Shown one piece after another: positions 1 to 10,600 of a stretch of DNA of 64,000 bases (the first letter of the stretch is position 1; the number at the start of each line of letters is the position of its first letter). The notes beneath the pieces are model-generated. The model did not search any database. It had not been told where the DNA came from and saw nothing but the letters and a program-made list of their open reading frames with translations. The DNA is from Camellia lanceoleosa (Eukaryota; Streptophyta; Magnoliopsida; Ericales; Theaceae). Both the position numbers and the translations under genes were made by a program. The DNA is taken from positions 45,713,932-45,777,931 of the forward strand of contig CM045760.1 of NCBI GenBank assembly GCA_025200525.1, read 5' to 3'.

Positions 1-136
1 TACGTTTATTTTTTTCAATTCAAAAAAAATATTTAAGTTGAAATTTTTTTTTCAACAGAATATTTAAACTATTTTTTAATTGAAAACACAAACAGAATAT
101 TTAAACAAATTAAAAACACAAAGTCTTATAAATTAC

Positions 137-329
137 TAGGGGTGCTCGCGGCTTGACGGTTTGGTTGTAGCCAAAGGAATCTCAAATCCACCATCCGTCC
201 GCTAGATTGGCGGATTGGAGAAAATCAATCCGCAACCGTCCGCTCGTTGTCACCCAACCGTCCAAAATGTGGTGGATCGGTTCGGTTCGGTCGGTTTTGA
301 CGGATCGATATATCTACTGCTCACCCCTA
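137..329. mobile_element. small hAT-like MITE
   Basis: A ~190-bp GC-richer block sits in AT-rich DNA and is bounded by short inverted repeats, TAGGGGTG at the left and CACCCCTA at the right. It holds repeated GGTTCGGT and CCGTCCGC words. This matches small non-autonomous hAT-type MITEs in plants by general appearance. I could not find a clean 8-bp TSD, so the class is tentative. Confidence 0.45.
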
Positions 330-779
330 ATTGATGTGATGCTTTGACCTCGGTTTTTTTTTTTTTTTTTGAATTTCTACATCATTAAAGTTCAATTAGA
401 ACTTCAAAATTAAAAGAATGTATCATTGTTATTTTTTTTATAAATATTATGTAGTTTTTTGGTGAATGTATTGTATTTTTTTTTTTTTTTGTAGAAATTA
501 TGATAAATTATGGTTGTGACGTCTCAACTTTTGAATCGTTAACAAATTAAATAAATTTCAACTTTACAATTCCAAATAACTAATAGTTTTAAATATACAA
601 ATCTCCTCAAAAAAATAATTTTACTCAAATATCTTTTAAATATAATTTGTACAATTCTCTAAAAATAATAAAATAATTGTGGGCCCAAAATCTCGGGAGA
701 ATTACGTGTAGATTTTAATAAATAAATTTATTATTCAATAGGTCCTATGATAATTAATATTATTTTTTTTTATCAAATA
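330..779. other. AT-rich spacer
   Basis: AT-rich DNA with two long T runs (about 355-371 and 477-491). I see no gene, RNA or element terminus in it. Confidence 0.6.
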
Positions 780-1060
780 CTATTAAAAAAAAGTTACTAA
801 TTGTTACTTTTTAGCGACAATTTAAAATTTGTCACAAAAATGTCACTAATTATAAATTTTAGCGACAATTTAAAAAAATCGTCACAAAAAAATGTCACTA
901 ATTTTCGACTTATAACAACAGTTTGAAAAATTTATCATAGAATAATGTCACTAATTGTAAGTTTTAACGACAATTTATAAAAATCATAACTGTTAATTTT
1001 TAACGACATAAGCAAAAAATCGTCACAAAAAATTATTTTTAGCGACAATTTTATTAAGAC
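780..1060. repeat. TTTTAGCGACAATTT subterminal-type repeats
   Basis: Degenerate copies of TTTTAGCGACAATTT alternate with ATCGTCACAAAAA and ATGTCACTAAT, spaced about 60-65 bp. The pattern resembles the subterminal repeats of CACTA elements seen elsewhere in this window. No CACTA terminus is visible nearby, so this is an element remnant. Confidence 0.5.
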
Positions 1061-1689
1061 ATATTTTCAATGGGACTTGATGGGAATTAAATATAATTAT
1101 TAAGACGTATTGGTAGTTTACTGAAATCTCTAACTCAAATAATCCTTTTAAATGTTTCAACCACAATCGCCACTAAATTTGCCCCGTACCTGAAAAATAA
1201 ATTAACTCAGGAAGTATACAATATGACAGGAATAATAAGGCTTTGATAAAGAATAAATCAACAATGATCCAATAAATTACGACATTACACGAACGATTTG
1301 ATAATCAAGCAATTTTCTAAATTGCACAAACAAATCAACTTAATATATGATGATTTGCCCTGGACCAAACACATGGGCTACTCTATACATGACTAGTGAC
1401 CAATCTCACCCACTTCACCCATTCATAACCGCTTATCCAAGCATATTGGTGCAAGATATTGACAGGATTTAGTCGATCCATGTATGGAGTATTTCCACGT
1501 CATTTACTTGAACAAATCAACATTTCTAAGATAGAATAACTTCATAGGATTTATCAAATGACCAGAGCAATCAAACATATCAACATAGAATAATTTACAA
1601 GTATAATAAATGGAGTACAAATTTAAAATAATTAAAATAACACTCTTCGCAAAGAGATTTAGATGCCTCTTTTGTCGACCACTTTTGCC
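1061..1689. other. AT-rich spacer without recognisable features
   Basis: No coding potential, RNA gene or repeat terminus recognised on either strand. Confidence 0.5.
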
Positions 1690-2309
1690 GAGTTAAAAAA
1701 AAAAATTGGTAGCTAAAAGTTCATACTTTTACTGACTAAAGTAATTTAGTTGCAGAAAAGTGATTTCTCGTGACTAATTTGGAATATTAATCACCAAAAA
1801 TATAGACGGGAGGGTGAAAAATTAGCGAGAGACTAAAATCTTTTAGCAACTAATGCAATTTAGTCGCAGATATCAAAACCACATCGTTTTTCTTGTTAAA
1901 CACATAGTGACAAATAGCTAATCAACACTATTGTAGGGAAAACAAATGCAAACCCTTATAACATTTCAAAAAAACGCGCCTAATCGATCACACCATCTCA
2001 GTCGGGTGCCACTCACTTCGCCTCTTCATCATCAACATTGTCGTCCGCCATCCTCGCCTCTTCACCTCAGCTCCACTATTCGTCCTCACCTTGCCACCAT
2101 CCGTCTTTGCTCGCCACCATCATCTAGGTATAAATTAATCAATGTATTCAAATATATGCAGATAGGGTAAATTAATTATGAACTCAATTTTTGATGCTTT
2201 GGGTTTTAACTTAATAAATCAAGTTTGATATATAATTATTTTTTACCAATTGACAGTATATATACACTTTTGTGACAAATGTTTTGAGTCCATAGCTAAT
2301 ATGAGTCCC
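1690..2309. repeat. decayed CACTA-like fragment with a C-rich leader-like tract
   Basis: Words such as TAGCTAAAAG, ACTAAAGTAATTTAGTTGC and TTTAGTCGCAG (about 1700-1880) are the subterminal repeat language of CACTA elements. A C-rich CCACCATC/CTCGCC tract follows at about 1975-2130, resembling the leader-like tract in the larger CACTA at 25.0-25.3 kb. No terminus or TSD was found. The short open frame at 1946-2170 is proline/histidine/serine-rich low complexity and is not called a gene. Confidence 0.35.
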
Positions 2310-2639
2310 CACTACAAAAAAAAGTCACTTTTAGTGACTAAAATATTGGTCGCCAATTGTCTGTTTTTTGGTCGCTAATAACATTCTACGACCAAAAATT
2401 TTGGTTGCCACGTTTGTTGCCAAAACCCTGTCGGGAAAGGTCTTGGAGGGTTTTGCCGACCAAAAAACCTTTGGTCGCCAAACAGCAAGTCTTTAGTGAC
2501 CAAAATTTTGGTCGCCAATAGTCAATTATATTTCTTTAAAATTATACATTTACCGACCAATGTTTTAGCTGCCAATAGTTAAGGAATCGCCGACCAACAC
2601 CTTTAGTCACCAAAAGCTTCAAACGTGAAGAAAAAAAAA

Positions 2640-2765
2640 AAAAAAAGTCATTGTAGAACAATTTGATTCGCTCTTGCGGAGACTCAAACCACCAACCTCT
2701 CACACCATAAACCTTATGCACCACACTCTTTCCACTACGCCTCTATAGCACCACATGATTATATA
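2640..2765 (-). other. tRNA-like (SINE-head-like) segment
   Basis: On the minus strand, reading from about 2755 down to 2640, a GCGTAGTGGAAAGAG stretch resembles a Pol III A box. About 45 bases on, GGTTTGAGTCT resembles a B box, followed by an A/T homopolymer. A second copy at 3556-3680 has GGTTCGAGTTT, closer to the B-box consensus. It could be a SINE head absorbed into the CACTA, or chance. No cloverleaf was verified and no tRNA gene is claimed. Confidence 0.3.
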
Positions 2766-3554
2766 TGTGACATATATTATTTATATAGTACATACACCCA
2801 TATTTATATAAAAGTATATGTATAAATATAATTATTTTATTACATAATTTATGTAAAATAAACTATTTAGTAGCAAAATAAAAAAAATTAACTTTTAGCG
2901 ACCAAAATAATTTTAGTCGCTAAAAATGACCACTTTTGGCGACTAAACTTATTTTTTTCTCATCAATTGTAGACTTTTGGTTACTAAAATTTTTTTAGTC
3001 ACCAAAAAGCTTTACTTTTGGCTACTAAAATTTTGTAGTCGCCAAAAAGCTGTACTTTGGACTACTAAAAATTTTTTAGTCACTAAAACCCATATAATTA
3101 GCGACCAAACTTATTTTTAGTCGTCAATTGTAGACTTTTGGCTACTAAAATTGTTTAGTCGCCAAAAAGCTTTACTTTTGACTACTAACACTGTTTTGAT
3201 TGCTGAAAGCTCACTACAACATTTTCTTAGTTTAGTGACATTTGAAAGTGCCACAAAACAATTCTTCTAATGGCATTTTTTGGTCTTGTGGCATTTTGAA
3301 CAAGTGCCACTTCTATTGGTGCCACGGTAGATACAAGTGCCACGGTAGATACTTGCAAGTGCCACTGCACCATCATGGCTAAAAACTTTCAATGACATTT
3401 TAATGTCATGGTAGATATTATTTGTGGCACTATCAAGCGCCATTAAAAAAAGAGTTAGTGACACTTATAAGTGTCATTACACCATCAAGACTAAAACCTT
3501 TCAGTGACACTTTAATGTCATGGTAGGCACTATTCGTGACGCTATCAAGTGCCA

Positions 3555-4442
3555 TTCGTGACAATAATTCATTGTAGAACAATTTGATCTGCTCTTGCAG
3601 AAACTCGAACCACCAACCTCCCGCACCATAAACCTTATACACCACACTCTTCCCACTATACCTCTATAGCACCATATGATTATATATGCAACATATATTA
3701 TTTATATAGTACATACATCTATATTAATATAAAAGTATATGTATAAACATAATTATTTTATTGAACATAATTTATGTAAAATAAACTATTTACTAGTAAA
3801 ATAAAAAAAGACCACTTTTGGCGACTAAAAATATTTTTTAGTCGCCAATTTTATACTTTTGGCTACTAATTGTTTTTTAGTAGCTAAAAAACTTAACTTT
3901 TGTCGACTAAAATCGGATTTGGTCACCAAAGATGCACTTTCAGCTACCAAAATTTTGGTCGCCAAAAAATTTAATTCCCGCCTTAGGATTTTAGTTCTCC
4001 CGCGCTAAAATAACCACTTTTAGCAACTAAACTTATTTTTTAGTCGCCAATTGTAGACTTTTGGCTACTAAAATTTTTTTAGTCACCAAAAAGCTTTACT
4101 TTTGATTATTAAAATTTTTTTAGTCGGTAAAACCCATATAATCAGTGACTAAACTTATTTTAGTCGCCAATTGTAGACTTTTGGCTATTAAATTTTTTTA
4201 GTCGCCAAAAAGCTTTACTTTGGGCTACTAAAATTTTTTTTGTCACTAAAACCCATATAATCAGCGACCAAACTTAGTTTTGGTCGCCAATTGTAGACCT
4301 TTGGCTACTAAAATTGTTTAGTCGCCAAAAAGCTTTACTTTTAGCTACTAATGCTGTTTTGGTTGCTAAAAGTTATACTTTCAGCGACCAAATTTTTTTT
4401 GGTCAGGAAATTTAGTCGCCGAATATGCTTTTTCCTGTAGTG
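3555..4442. mobile_element. 5'-truncated copy of the outer CACTA family
   Basis: From about 3555 the sequence closely parallels 2640-3210 of the outer element, including the tRNA-like segment and the GGCGACTAAA repeats. It ends in TTTTTCCTGTAGTG, a CACTA right terminus, at 4442. The first ~330 bp of the family are missing. It lies wholly inside the inner CACTA, so it either inserted there and lost its left end or was picked up by it. Confidence 0.65.
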
Positions 4443-4756
4443 TATATTGAGTTTAATTTATTTATTTTTAATCATTTACTGCATTCTAAAAATTTTAAAA
4501 AAATATTGGCATTTTTTATTTTTTCAAAAATGTCATTATAAGGTTGGAAAGTTTTTGACTTACTGACATTTCTCAAAATGCTATAAAATATTTGTTTATG
4601 AAACTTTTCATCTAAGTGCCATAAAAAGTAATTTGCACCTACGTAGTGTCCTGACATTTTTTAAAAAAATGTCATTGCTACTAAAGTTTAGTGGCATCTA
4701 TTGGTAAATGTCAAGAACATAATTTTTTGTGTCATTATTTTATAAAATGCCATAAA

Positions 4757-5222
4757 ATTGATGTAACATTTCTTTATTGAAATGCCACTAGAACCTTATA
4801 TGTTTGTGGCTTTGTGGCATTTATCTAAATGTGTCACCAAATATTATTTTTGTGGCATTTTCTAAAAATATGCCACTAGTATAGTGTCACTAAAGTGTGT
4901 TTTTGTTGTAGTTTTGTGACACTTGTTCATTGAAATGTCACTAGAGCCTTTTATGTTTGTCGTTTTGTGGCATTTTGCAAAAACGTGCCACTAAATGTCA
5001 TTTTTGTAGCATTTTCTAAAAAATATGCTACTAGTGTAGTGCCACTAAAGTATGTTTTTGTTGTACTTTTGTGACACTTGTTCATTGAAATGTCACTAGA
5101 GCCTTTTATGTTTGTCGTTTTGTGGCATTTTTAAAAACGTGCCACTAAATATCATTTTTTGTGGCATTTTCTAAAAATATGCCACTAGTGTAGTGCCACT
5201 AAAGTATGTTTTTGTTATAGTG
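4757..5222. repeat. 155-bp tandem repeat, three units
   Basis: Units start near 4757, 4916 and 5071. Each begins around GTGACACTTGTTCATTG and ends around AAAGTATGTTTTTGTTGTA. Units two and three are nearly identical; the first is more diverged. The last unit forms the right end of the inner CACTA, so the terminal sequence is present, imperfectly, three times. Confidence 0.75.
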
Positions 5223-5293
5223 GCTATATTTTCGGTGACTAAATTTTTTCTAGTCGGGAAATTTGAACGCCGAATGTGTTTTTTCTTGTAGTG

Positions 5294-5597
5294 GACCCCA
5301 TTCCACACTCCTATAGCAAAATTTGGCTTCAAAGTCAAAGACAAATACTTCTTGGTGCTTTTCTTGAGTAGATACTACTGCTCTAGCACCTCGTTCTCTC
5401 CTTTCAAGTCCTTTGATTAAGTTGATGAAAAAAAGTATGCAAATAGCCACCAGATTATTTTTTTCTTCATAGTTATAATGAATTTGCCTCTTCATCAAGC
5501 TACTATTGTTGGGTGATTCATATATTGTGGTTGTGTGGGGTGATGTAATTGTTGGAAGGGTGCCATGCCCTATCTACAAGATTTTCATTAAAACATT
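5294..5597. other. low-copy-looking spacer
   Basis: Less repetitive than its surroundings and once continuous with 20085 onward, before the CACTA at 5598 inserted. An 82-codon minus-strand frame (5250-5498) crosses the edge of the outer CACTA and matches no family I recognise. I call no gene. Confidence 0.4.
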
Positions 5598-5949
5598 CAC
5601 TACAAAAAATTAAGATTTTAGAGACCAAAATTTAAGGATAAAATTATTTTTTTGACATCAAATATTTTTGTTGCGAAAAGTGTCGTTATTATATTTTTAG
5701 CAAAGAAAATTGGACATTAGTAATGGATTATTATCCTTTTAGGGTCAAATTTTTTGTCTCAAAAAATAAACCATTTTGAAACTAAATTATTTTGTCCCTA
5801 AAAGTCTATTTATTAGTGACATTTTCAAATTTTTGTCGCTAAAAGCCTTATTTTTGACTTTTCTAGACGAACTTTTAGCGACCATCATCGTAACGATAGA
5901 AATTGGTCCCTAAATGTCTTTTGGAACAAAATTTTTACTTTTAGAGATG

Positions 5950-6695
5950 TACGGGAAAGAAATAAACCTTCTCGTATAATCCTGTTGATCAAGTCTGCGA
6001 TCCTCTGTGCGACGTCGTTCTACTACCTGAAAATACAAACGTGAGTTAGCCGGCGGGTGTGTGCCGGAAACCTCTCCGATGCCTAAGTCAGCAAATTAGA
6101 CAAATAGAATCAAAGTTGTATTACCTCTCCATAGGTGATGTTTGTGAGCTTTTATAGGTTCCGTGTGGCACAATCCTAGTAGGACTTTTACTCCTCCATG
6201 TAGAGTCCTCCTAGGATTCAAACTCCTGAAAGATAATGCTTATCCTTCGACACCCCCCTCACTGCTTGAACCAAGTGAGATGGTTTTATCATGGTTGGAC
6301 TTCCATATGACCGAAGTAAGCATGGCTATGCTGAGCCGCAGACTAGACCGAACTATACTTAGTCCGGTCCGTCCTTTCATTGTACATACCTCGATCCTTC
6401 CTGTATAGACCGTGCTAACCATAGTGCGGTTTAGTCTGCACTAACAATTAGCTACATATGACCAAGCTAGTCGTACTATGCGCGACCAAACTAACTCTAC
6501 ATGCGACAACCGGCGATCGAGCTACCCGTAGTACTCTCCTGGGCCAAGATAGAAATTGGATCTCCTGGACCGGACTAACCCTGGGCCGTCTGGGACCGGG
6601 CTAATTTCAGGGCCTTTTCACTCTATCCTCCGTATTATGGCCCATAACCGCCCATTGCCCATTTCGGCCCAATTTCTATATAAATTACCCTCTCA
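5950..6695 (-). repeat. Tat element 3' LTR
   Basis: This is the downstream LTR in element orientation. On the minus strand it runs TGAGAGGGTAATTTATATAG ... TTCCCGTACA. The TTTATATAG close to its start may be a TATA-like box, though it is unusually near the LTR edge. It carries several copies of the dispersed CCGRRCTAA word. Confidence 0.9.
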
Positions 6696-6712
6696 ATTGC
6701 CCCTTAATTCCA
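6696..6712 (-). other. Tat polypurine tract
   Basis: On the minus strand the bases just before the 3' LTR read TTAAGGGGCAA, a purine-rich primer for plus-strand DNA synthesis. Confidence 0.6.
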
Positions 6713-7912
6713 TCTGCGTAGCATGATAGGGATTACCTGTTTACCAACCAAACTTAAACTTTCAAGCACTTCCAACCGAGCTAAAAACTCTTTTAGCCTT
6801 TCCAGCCAAGCTAAACTGAAGCCGAGCTGCACCTGTCCGGTCAGAACGTCTCTTCAATCACAGAAACTGAATCGCTTCTCCTTCTCATGACACGTGGCAC
6901 ATCGCGACAATAATCATAGCGCCACGCCGTCGTGTCTCGTGAATTTTGAACAGTTCCCGCCCTTCTATCTTTCCTTTTATACAAAACAAGCCTTTTCATT
7001 TTGAATCTTACTTAACACTTTCATCTCCTTCATTTCAACTCTCTGTGCCTCTGTTTCTCCAATCCCTGAGCTCCCTGAGTTCGTGTTTTTCACTGTTGCT
7101 GCTGCTCCCATCTCCAGTTTCTTCCTCTTTATCTGGTAAGCATCACAAATCTGTTCTATTTCTCTTGTTTTTCGTATTTTGTTTAATCCATAGCTTTAGG
7201 TCTGTGTTTTCGAAAATCACTTTCTTTCTATTTTGCTGTGCCTTGTATTTTCTGGAAAAACTTGGCAATAGTGCACTTGAATACATATAATAACCTGAGA
7301 AACACTAGTTTTTAATCCAAAATCATGATCCAACCGGACTAGAAAGTTGTTTGTAGTTGATGTTGATTTTAGGCAAACTATCCAACCGAACTAATACTTT
7401 ATGCTACCTAATTAGCTCCAATAAGTCAAACCATCTTTTGATTTTCCTTAGTCGAGATAACAAACCGAACTAAGTCTGCACTTAGTGTACTGAGAAACCT
7501 TAATTTTGACCGAGCTATGTCTTCGGGGCTAAACCAGCTTTCTTAGTTTTTAGACCGAACTCAGAAAGCTGCCCCTAGAAGCTCAACCGGTCTAACAAAA
7601 CCTTATTCTTAATTGAGATAACGAACAGCTTGCCAAGACCAAGCTAACAAACCCATTGCTCCAACCGAGCTAAGAAATACCTTGCTGAAACCAAGATAGT
7701 ACCTGTAACAACTCTCACAACCGAAATAGGACTTCTTTTATCTTGCTTTTACTTCATAGCACGGTTCAACGAGCTGTGCTTAACACTTCTTTTTTTCACT
7801 TTGCAAACTTAGGTTGCCCAGGCACTCCTTTGAGAGCTCAACCGAGCTACTCAACCCTCTTCTGCGACCGACTTAACACCTGGCTTTAATTTATTTGTAA
7901 CTTAAAACATAA
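6713..7912 (+). promoter_or_regulatory. promoter and leader region of the antisense gene
   Basis: TTTTATACAAA at about 6975 is a plausible TATA box, followed by a T/C-rich leader. A donor-like G|GTAAG at 7136 and an acceptor-like ACTTAG ending at 7812 could frame a leader intron of about 680 bp. The region is crowded with CCGAGCTAA-type words. The open frame at 6946-7290 is pyrimidine-driven low complexity and is not called a gene. Inference only. Confidence 0.4.
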
Positions 7913-9957
7913 ATGGGGAAGCATAGATTTTTGGTAGAAACACCTGGTGGCCTGGCCGAATTCCGAAGGGATTACAACATCCCTGACGACGTCCAACTCA
8001 TTTTAGCCGAACAAGACCTCATACCTTGGGGAAACCCCGGTTTTGTTCCCTTCACCCTCCTCTCCATTGTAGAGACCGGTTTAAGATTCCCTGTACAGCC
8101 CCTGCTCTGTGAATTCCTTAGGCAAACCAGAATATGCCCAACTCAGCTTTCTACAAACTCATACCGTATAATAAATGGTATAGCCGAACTAAATCGTCGA
8201 GCTGGCATTAACCTAGGCTTAGCCGAACGATTCCACCAATACTCTATAGGCTCAAAAGAAGACGGGTGGGTTTACTATTTAAGAATACGACGCCGGCGTG
8301 AGAAAATAATAAAGGACACACCGGACAAAGACTTAAACGACGACGATTTTTTCTAGGTATCTGGCAATTTTGAAGACCACCAAGCCCAGATCCCAGGCCG
8401 AAGTATAAATTGGAAGAAAGGCACCCCCGGTATAATTACTTCGGTTTCCTTTCATTCTTCTCTTTTATTTCGGTTTCCCATTCCGGACTGAACTAACAGT
8501 TGTCTTCTATTTGCAGATTCAGCCCATCTCCAATCTCTTTACAGCCACCCCAATCTGAACACTCTCCGCGCCACACTAAGGTTCCCAAAAAGAAGTTGGG
8601 CGAAGCTGTTGAATTTCGAACTGACATACCGATATAGCAGCCGAGTAACAGGCTTCCTGCTAGAGAACGCCCCTGAACCGGACCCCACTTTACCCCAGAT
8701 CAATCTTGTCCCTCTGACAGCTGAACAAGAAATGGCCAAAAGGAACAGAGTAAGGGCCCTTCTGACCGAAACAAACAGAGCCAAGGTACCACCACCAAAC
8801 CAGAACAAGGAAACCGTGGTGGCCCTCCCATCTCAACAACCCTCTTCATTACGCCTAAGCAAGCGCGCCCGGACTACGCCAACCGAGCAGCGTCTTGTTG
8901 ATGAAGATAAAACAACTCTACCTTCAAGTCCTCCACCGAGCCCTCAGCCGGAGCGCTCCGACCGGGCTAGCTCCTCCAAATGGGCACCCAAACTTACCTT
9001 CCAAAACCGAGATATTCAGGACACTGACTCAGTTGTCGCTGAAAAAGATCATCTGATGGCCTTTAACCTAGCCAAGAGTGTGTGCCTCCCAGCAGACATG
9101 GAGCACCACCAGCATTTGACCGAACTAAGAGCCATCCGTTCGGCCACCAAATCCATGGTGCTTGTAAGTAACCTCTCCTGTTTAACCCTTCTAATTTTAT
9201 ACAACTTCCATCTCGGTTTGATTACAAGTCTGCCCTCTTTTTACAGGCTATGCAGAAGAGCCACATCGCTCATAAGCGAGTGCTTGAGCTTCTCAAGACC
9301 ACAAGGCAGGCGCTGGCCGAAGTAGCTGAAAAAACTGCCGAGCTAGAAAAGGCCAAGAAGCAACTAGCCGAGCTAAAATCCGAGAACGGTTGTCTAACCG
9401 GACTCGTTAGCTCGGCTGAAGCGGAGAAACAAAAGGCTGCAGCTTTGATCAAAGACAAATATCTGCACGAGCTAGCCAAGCTCGAAGGCAAGAAAAACGC
9501 AGAGATCGCCGAACTGAAGAAAAAGGCGGACGATGCGAACACCGAAGGTTTCAAGGAAGAGGAGGCCCTCTATATTCCGCAATGTGAGGCCGCCAAAGAT
9601 TTGTTCTTCAAGTGCGGTTGGAGGGCAGCAGTGGTGCAGCTCGATTGTGAGCCTGAGACCGAGGTATACAATCCTCCTCAGTACTTCATACCGAGCTCAC
9701 TAGCGAAGTATGCTGCTTCTGTTCAATAACAATTTTTGCAAGGTTCAGATGATAATGAGGACACCGAGCCAAATAATACTTCGGTCGTTAATGAACAAGC
9801 CATCGATCAGTCAGCTCGGTTGGAGCCAACAATTGAAGACCTCACAACTGAAACCGTGCTTCCCATAGACACCGAGCTCCCAACCGAGACCGCTCTACCG
9901 TCTAAAGCCGGTCTTCATGTTGACATTGATGCTGATCTGGATGATCTGTTTAACTGA
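7913..9957 (+). pseudogene. Tat antisense gene (plant retrotransposon accessory protein, putative gypsy-type transposon domain)
   Basis: Three exons join in frame: 7913-8429, 8517-9163 and 9247-9957 (625 codons), with GT-AG introns of 87 and 83 bp. Exon 1 opens with MGKHRFLVETPGG and has IPDDVQ, a RFPVQPLLCEFL segment and a basic RIRRRREK stretch. This resembles the family annotated as putative gypsy-type transposon (Pfam Transposase_28), the extra ORF found antisense downstream of pol in Tat elements. Exon 3 encodes a long Ala/Glu/Lys/Leu coiled coil (about 9280-9540) and an acidic Thr/Glu-rich tail. Two in-frame stops break it: TAG at 8354-8356 and TAA at 9727-9729, with matching frame beyond each. 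Its function is unknown. An AATGAA about 80 bp after the stop may be a polyadenylation signal. Confidence 0.8.
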
Positions 9958-10257
9958 TATTGTTTGTTTCTTCCTTTTTGCTTTTTTTTTGGACTTGTAA
10001 CCGGGCTGAGGCCCCTCCTTTGTATTTGCTTTGATCAATGAAAAATCATCTTTTATGCTCAACGCTTATTCCGATTTTGATCTGTGTTCTTGCACTTGTA
10101 ATGAGTTTTCAATGAATTCTGTTGCTCCAAGCTGTTATCTCGGTTTTAACTTCCTGTTTGTGCTTGCTTTTTAACTGTAATTTGGGCGAAACACAATATT
10201 TTTTCGGCCGAGATACTTTATTCTGGTCTTACCTAAGCATTTTGACTGAGCTTACTA
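9958..10257. other. 3' flank of the antisense gene
   Basis: T-rich DNA with AATGAA near 10038, a plausible poly(A) signal for the plus-strand gene. It leads into the tandem arrays; no coding is seen. Confidence 0.4.
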
Positions 10258-10520
10258 GCCAACCACTCTTTAGCCGATATACTTACCTCGGCTGAAGAGT
10301 ATCAAGAGTTTGTTTAATCTAGCCAACCATTCTTCAGCCTATACCCTTACTTCGGCTGAAGAGTAATAAGAATTTGGTTTAATCTGGCCAACCACTCTTC
10401 AGCCTATACCCTTACTTCGGCTGAAGAGTAATAAGAGTTGGTTTAATCCAGCCAACCATACTTCAGCCTATACCCTTACTTCGGCTGAAGAGTAATAGGA
10501 GTTGGTTTAATCCAGCCAAC
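10258..10520. repeat. 64-bp tandem repeat, four units
   Basis: Units start near 10258, 10322, 10387 and 10451 and run GCCAACCACTCTTCAGCC ... TTCGGCTGAAGAGTAATAAG. Each unit contains an imperfect inverted pair, CTCTTCAGCC and GGCTGAAGAG, that could form a hairpin. Such arrays between pol and the 3' LTR are known from Tat elements. Confidence 0.8.
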
Positions 10521-10600
10521 TTCTAAATTGGTTTTTTCAACCAAACGTCCTGCAGCCTGGATCTTTATCTTGGGCTTAGGAGGGGTGTTGGTTTGATTCA

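Larger units (their letters stand above)
3212..5222. mobile_element. non-autonomous CACTA element nested in the outer one
   Basis: Starts CACTACAACATTTTC and ends GTTTTTGTTATAGTG, flanked by a perfect 3-bp TSD GCT (3209-3211 and 5223-5225). Its subterminal repeats differ from the host element: GTGGCATTTT / AAAATGCCAC units. It contains a fragment of the host's own family (3555-4442) and a 155-bp tandem triplication at its right end. No transposase coding is present. Confidence 0.8.
2310..5293. mobile_element. non-autonomous CACTA element, outer copy
   Basis: Begins CACTACAAAAAAA and ends TTTCTTGTAGTG. Both ends are filled with paired GGCGACTAAA / TTTAGTCGCCAAAAG repeats, the subterminal repeats typical of En/Spm (CACTA) transposons. 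It is interrupted by a second CACTA at 3212-5222; without it the element is about 970 bp and has no transposase. The 3-bp flanks (CCC left, GAC right) do not match, so this insertion may have been altered. The uninterrupted sequence across the inner insertion reads smoothly and matches the copy ending at 4442. Confidence 0.8.

Noticed and set aside
1926..1945. CACTATTGTAGGG as a CACTA left end
   Set aside because: No matching right end or TSD, and the following sequence lacks subterminal repeats.
5250..5498. 82-codon minus-strand frame beside the outer CACTA
   Set aside because: Its C-terminus runs into the CACTA end and no domain is recognisable.
6946..7290. 114-codon plus-strand frame before the antisense Tat gene
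   Set aside because: Ser/Leu/Phe-rich, driven by a pyrimidine-rich leader, no family resemblance, and it crosses the likely leader donor at 7136.
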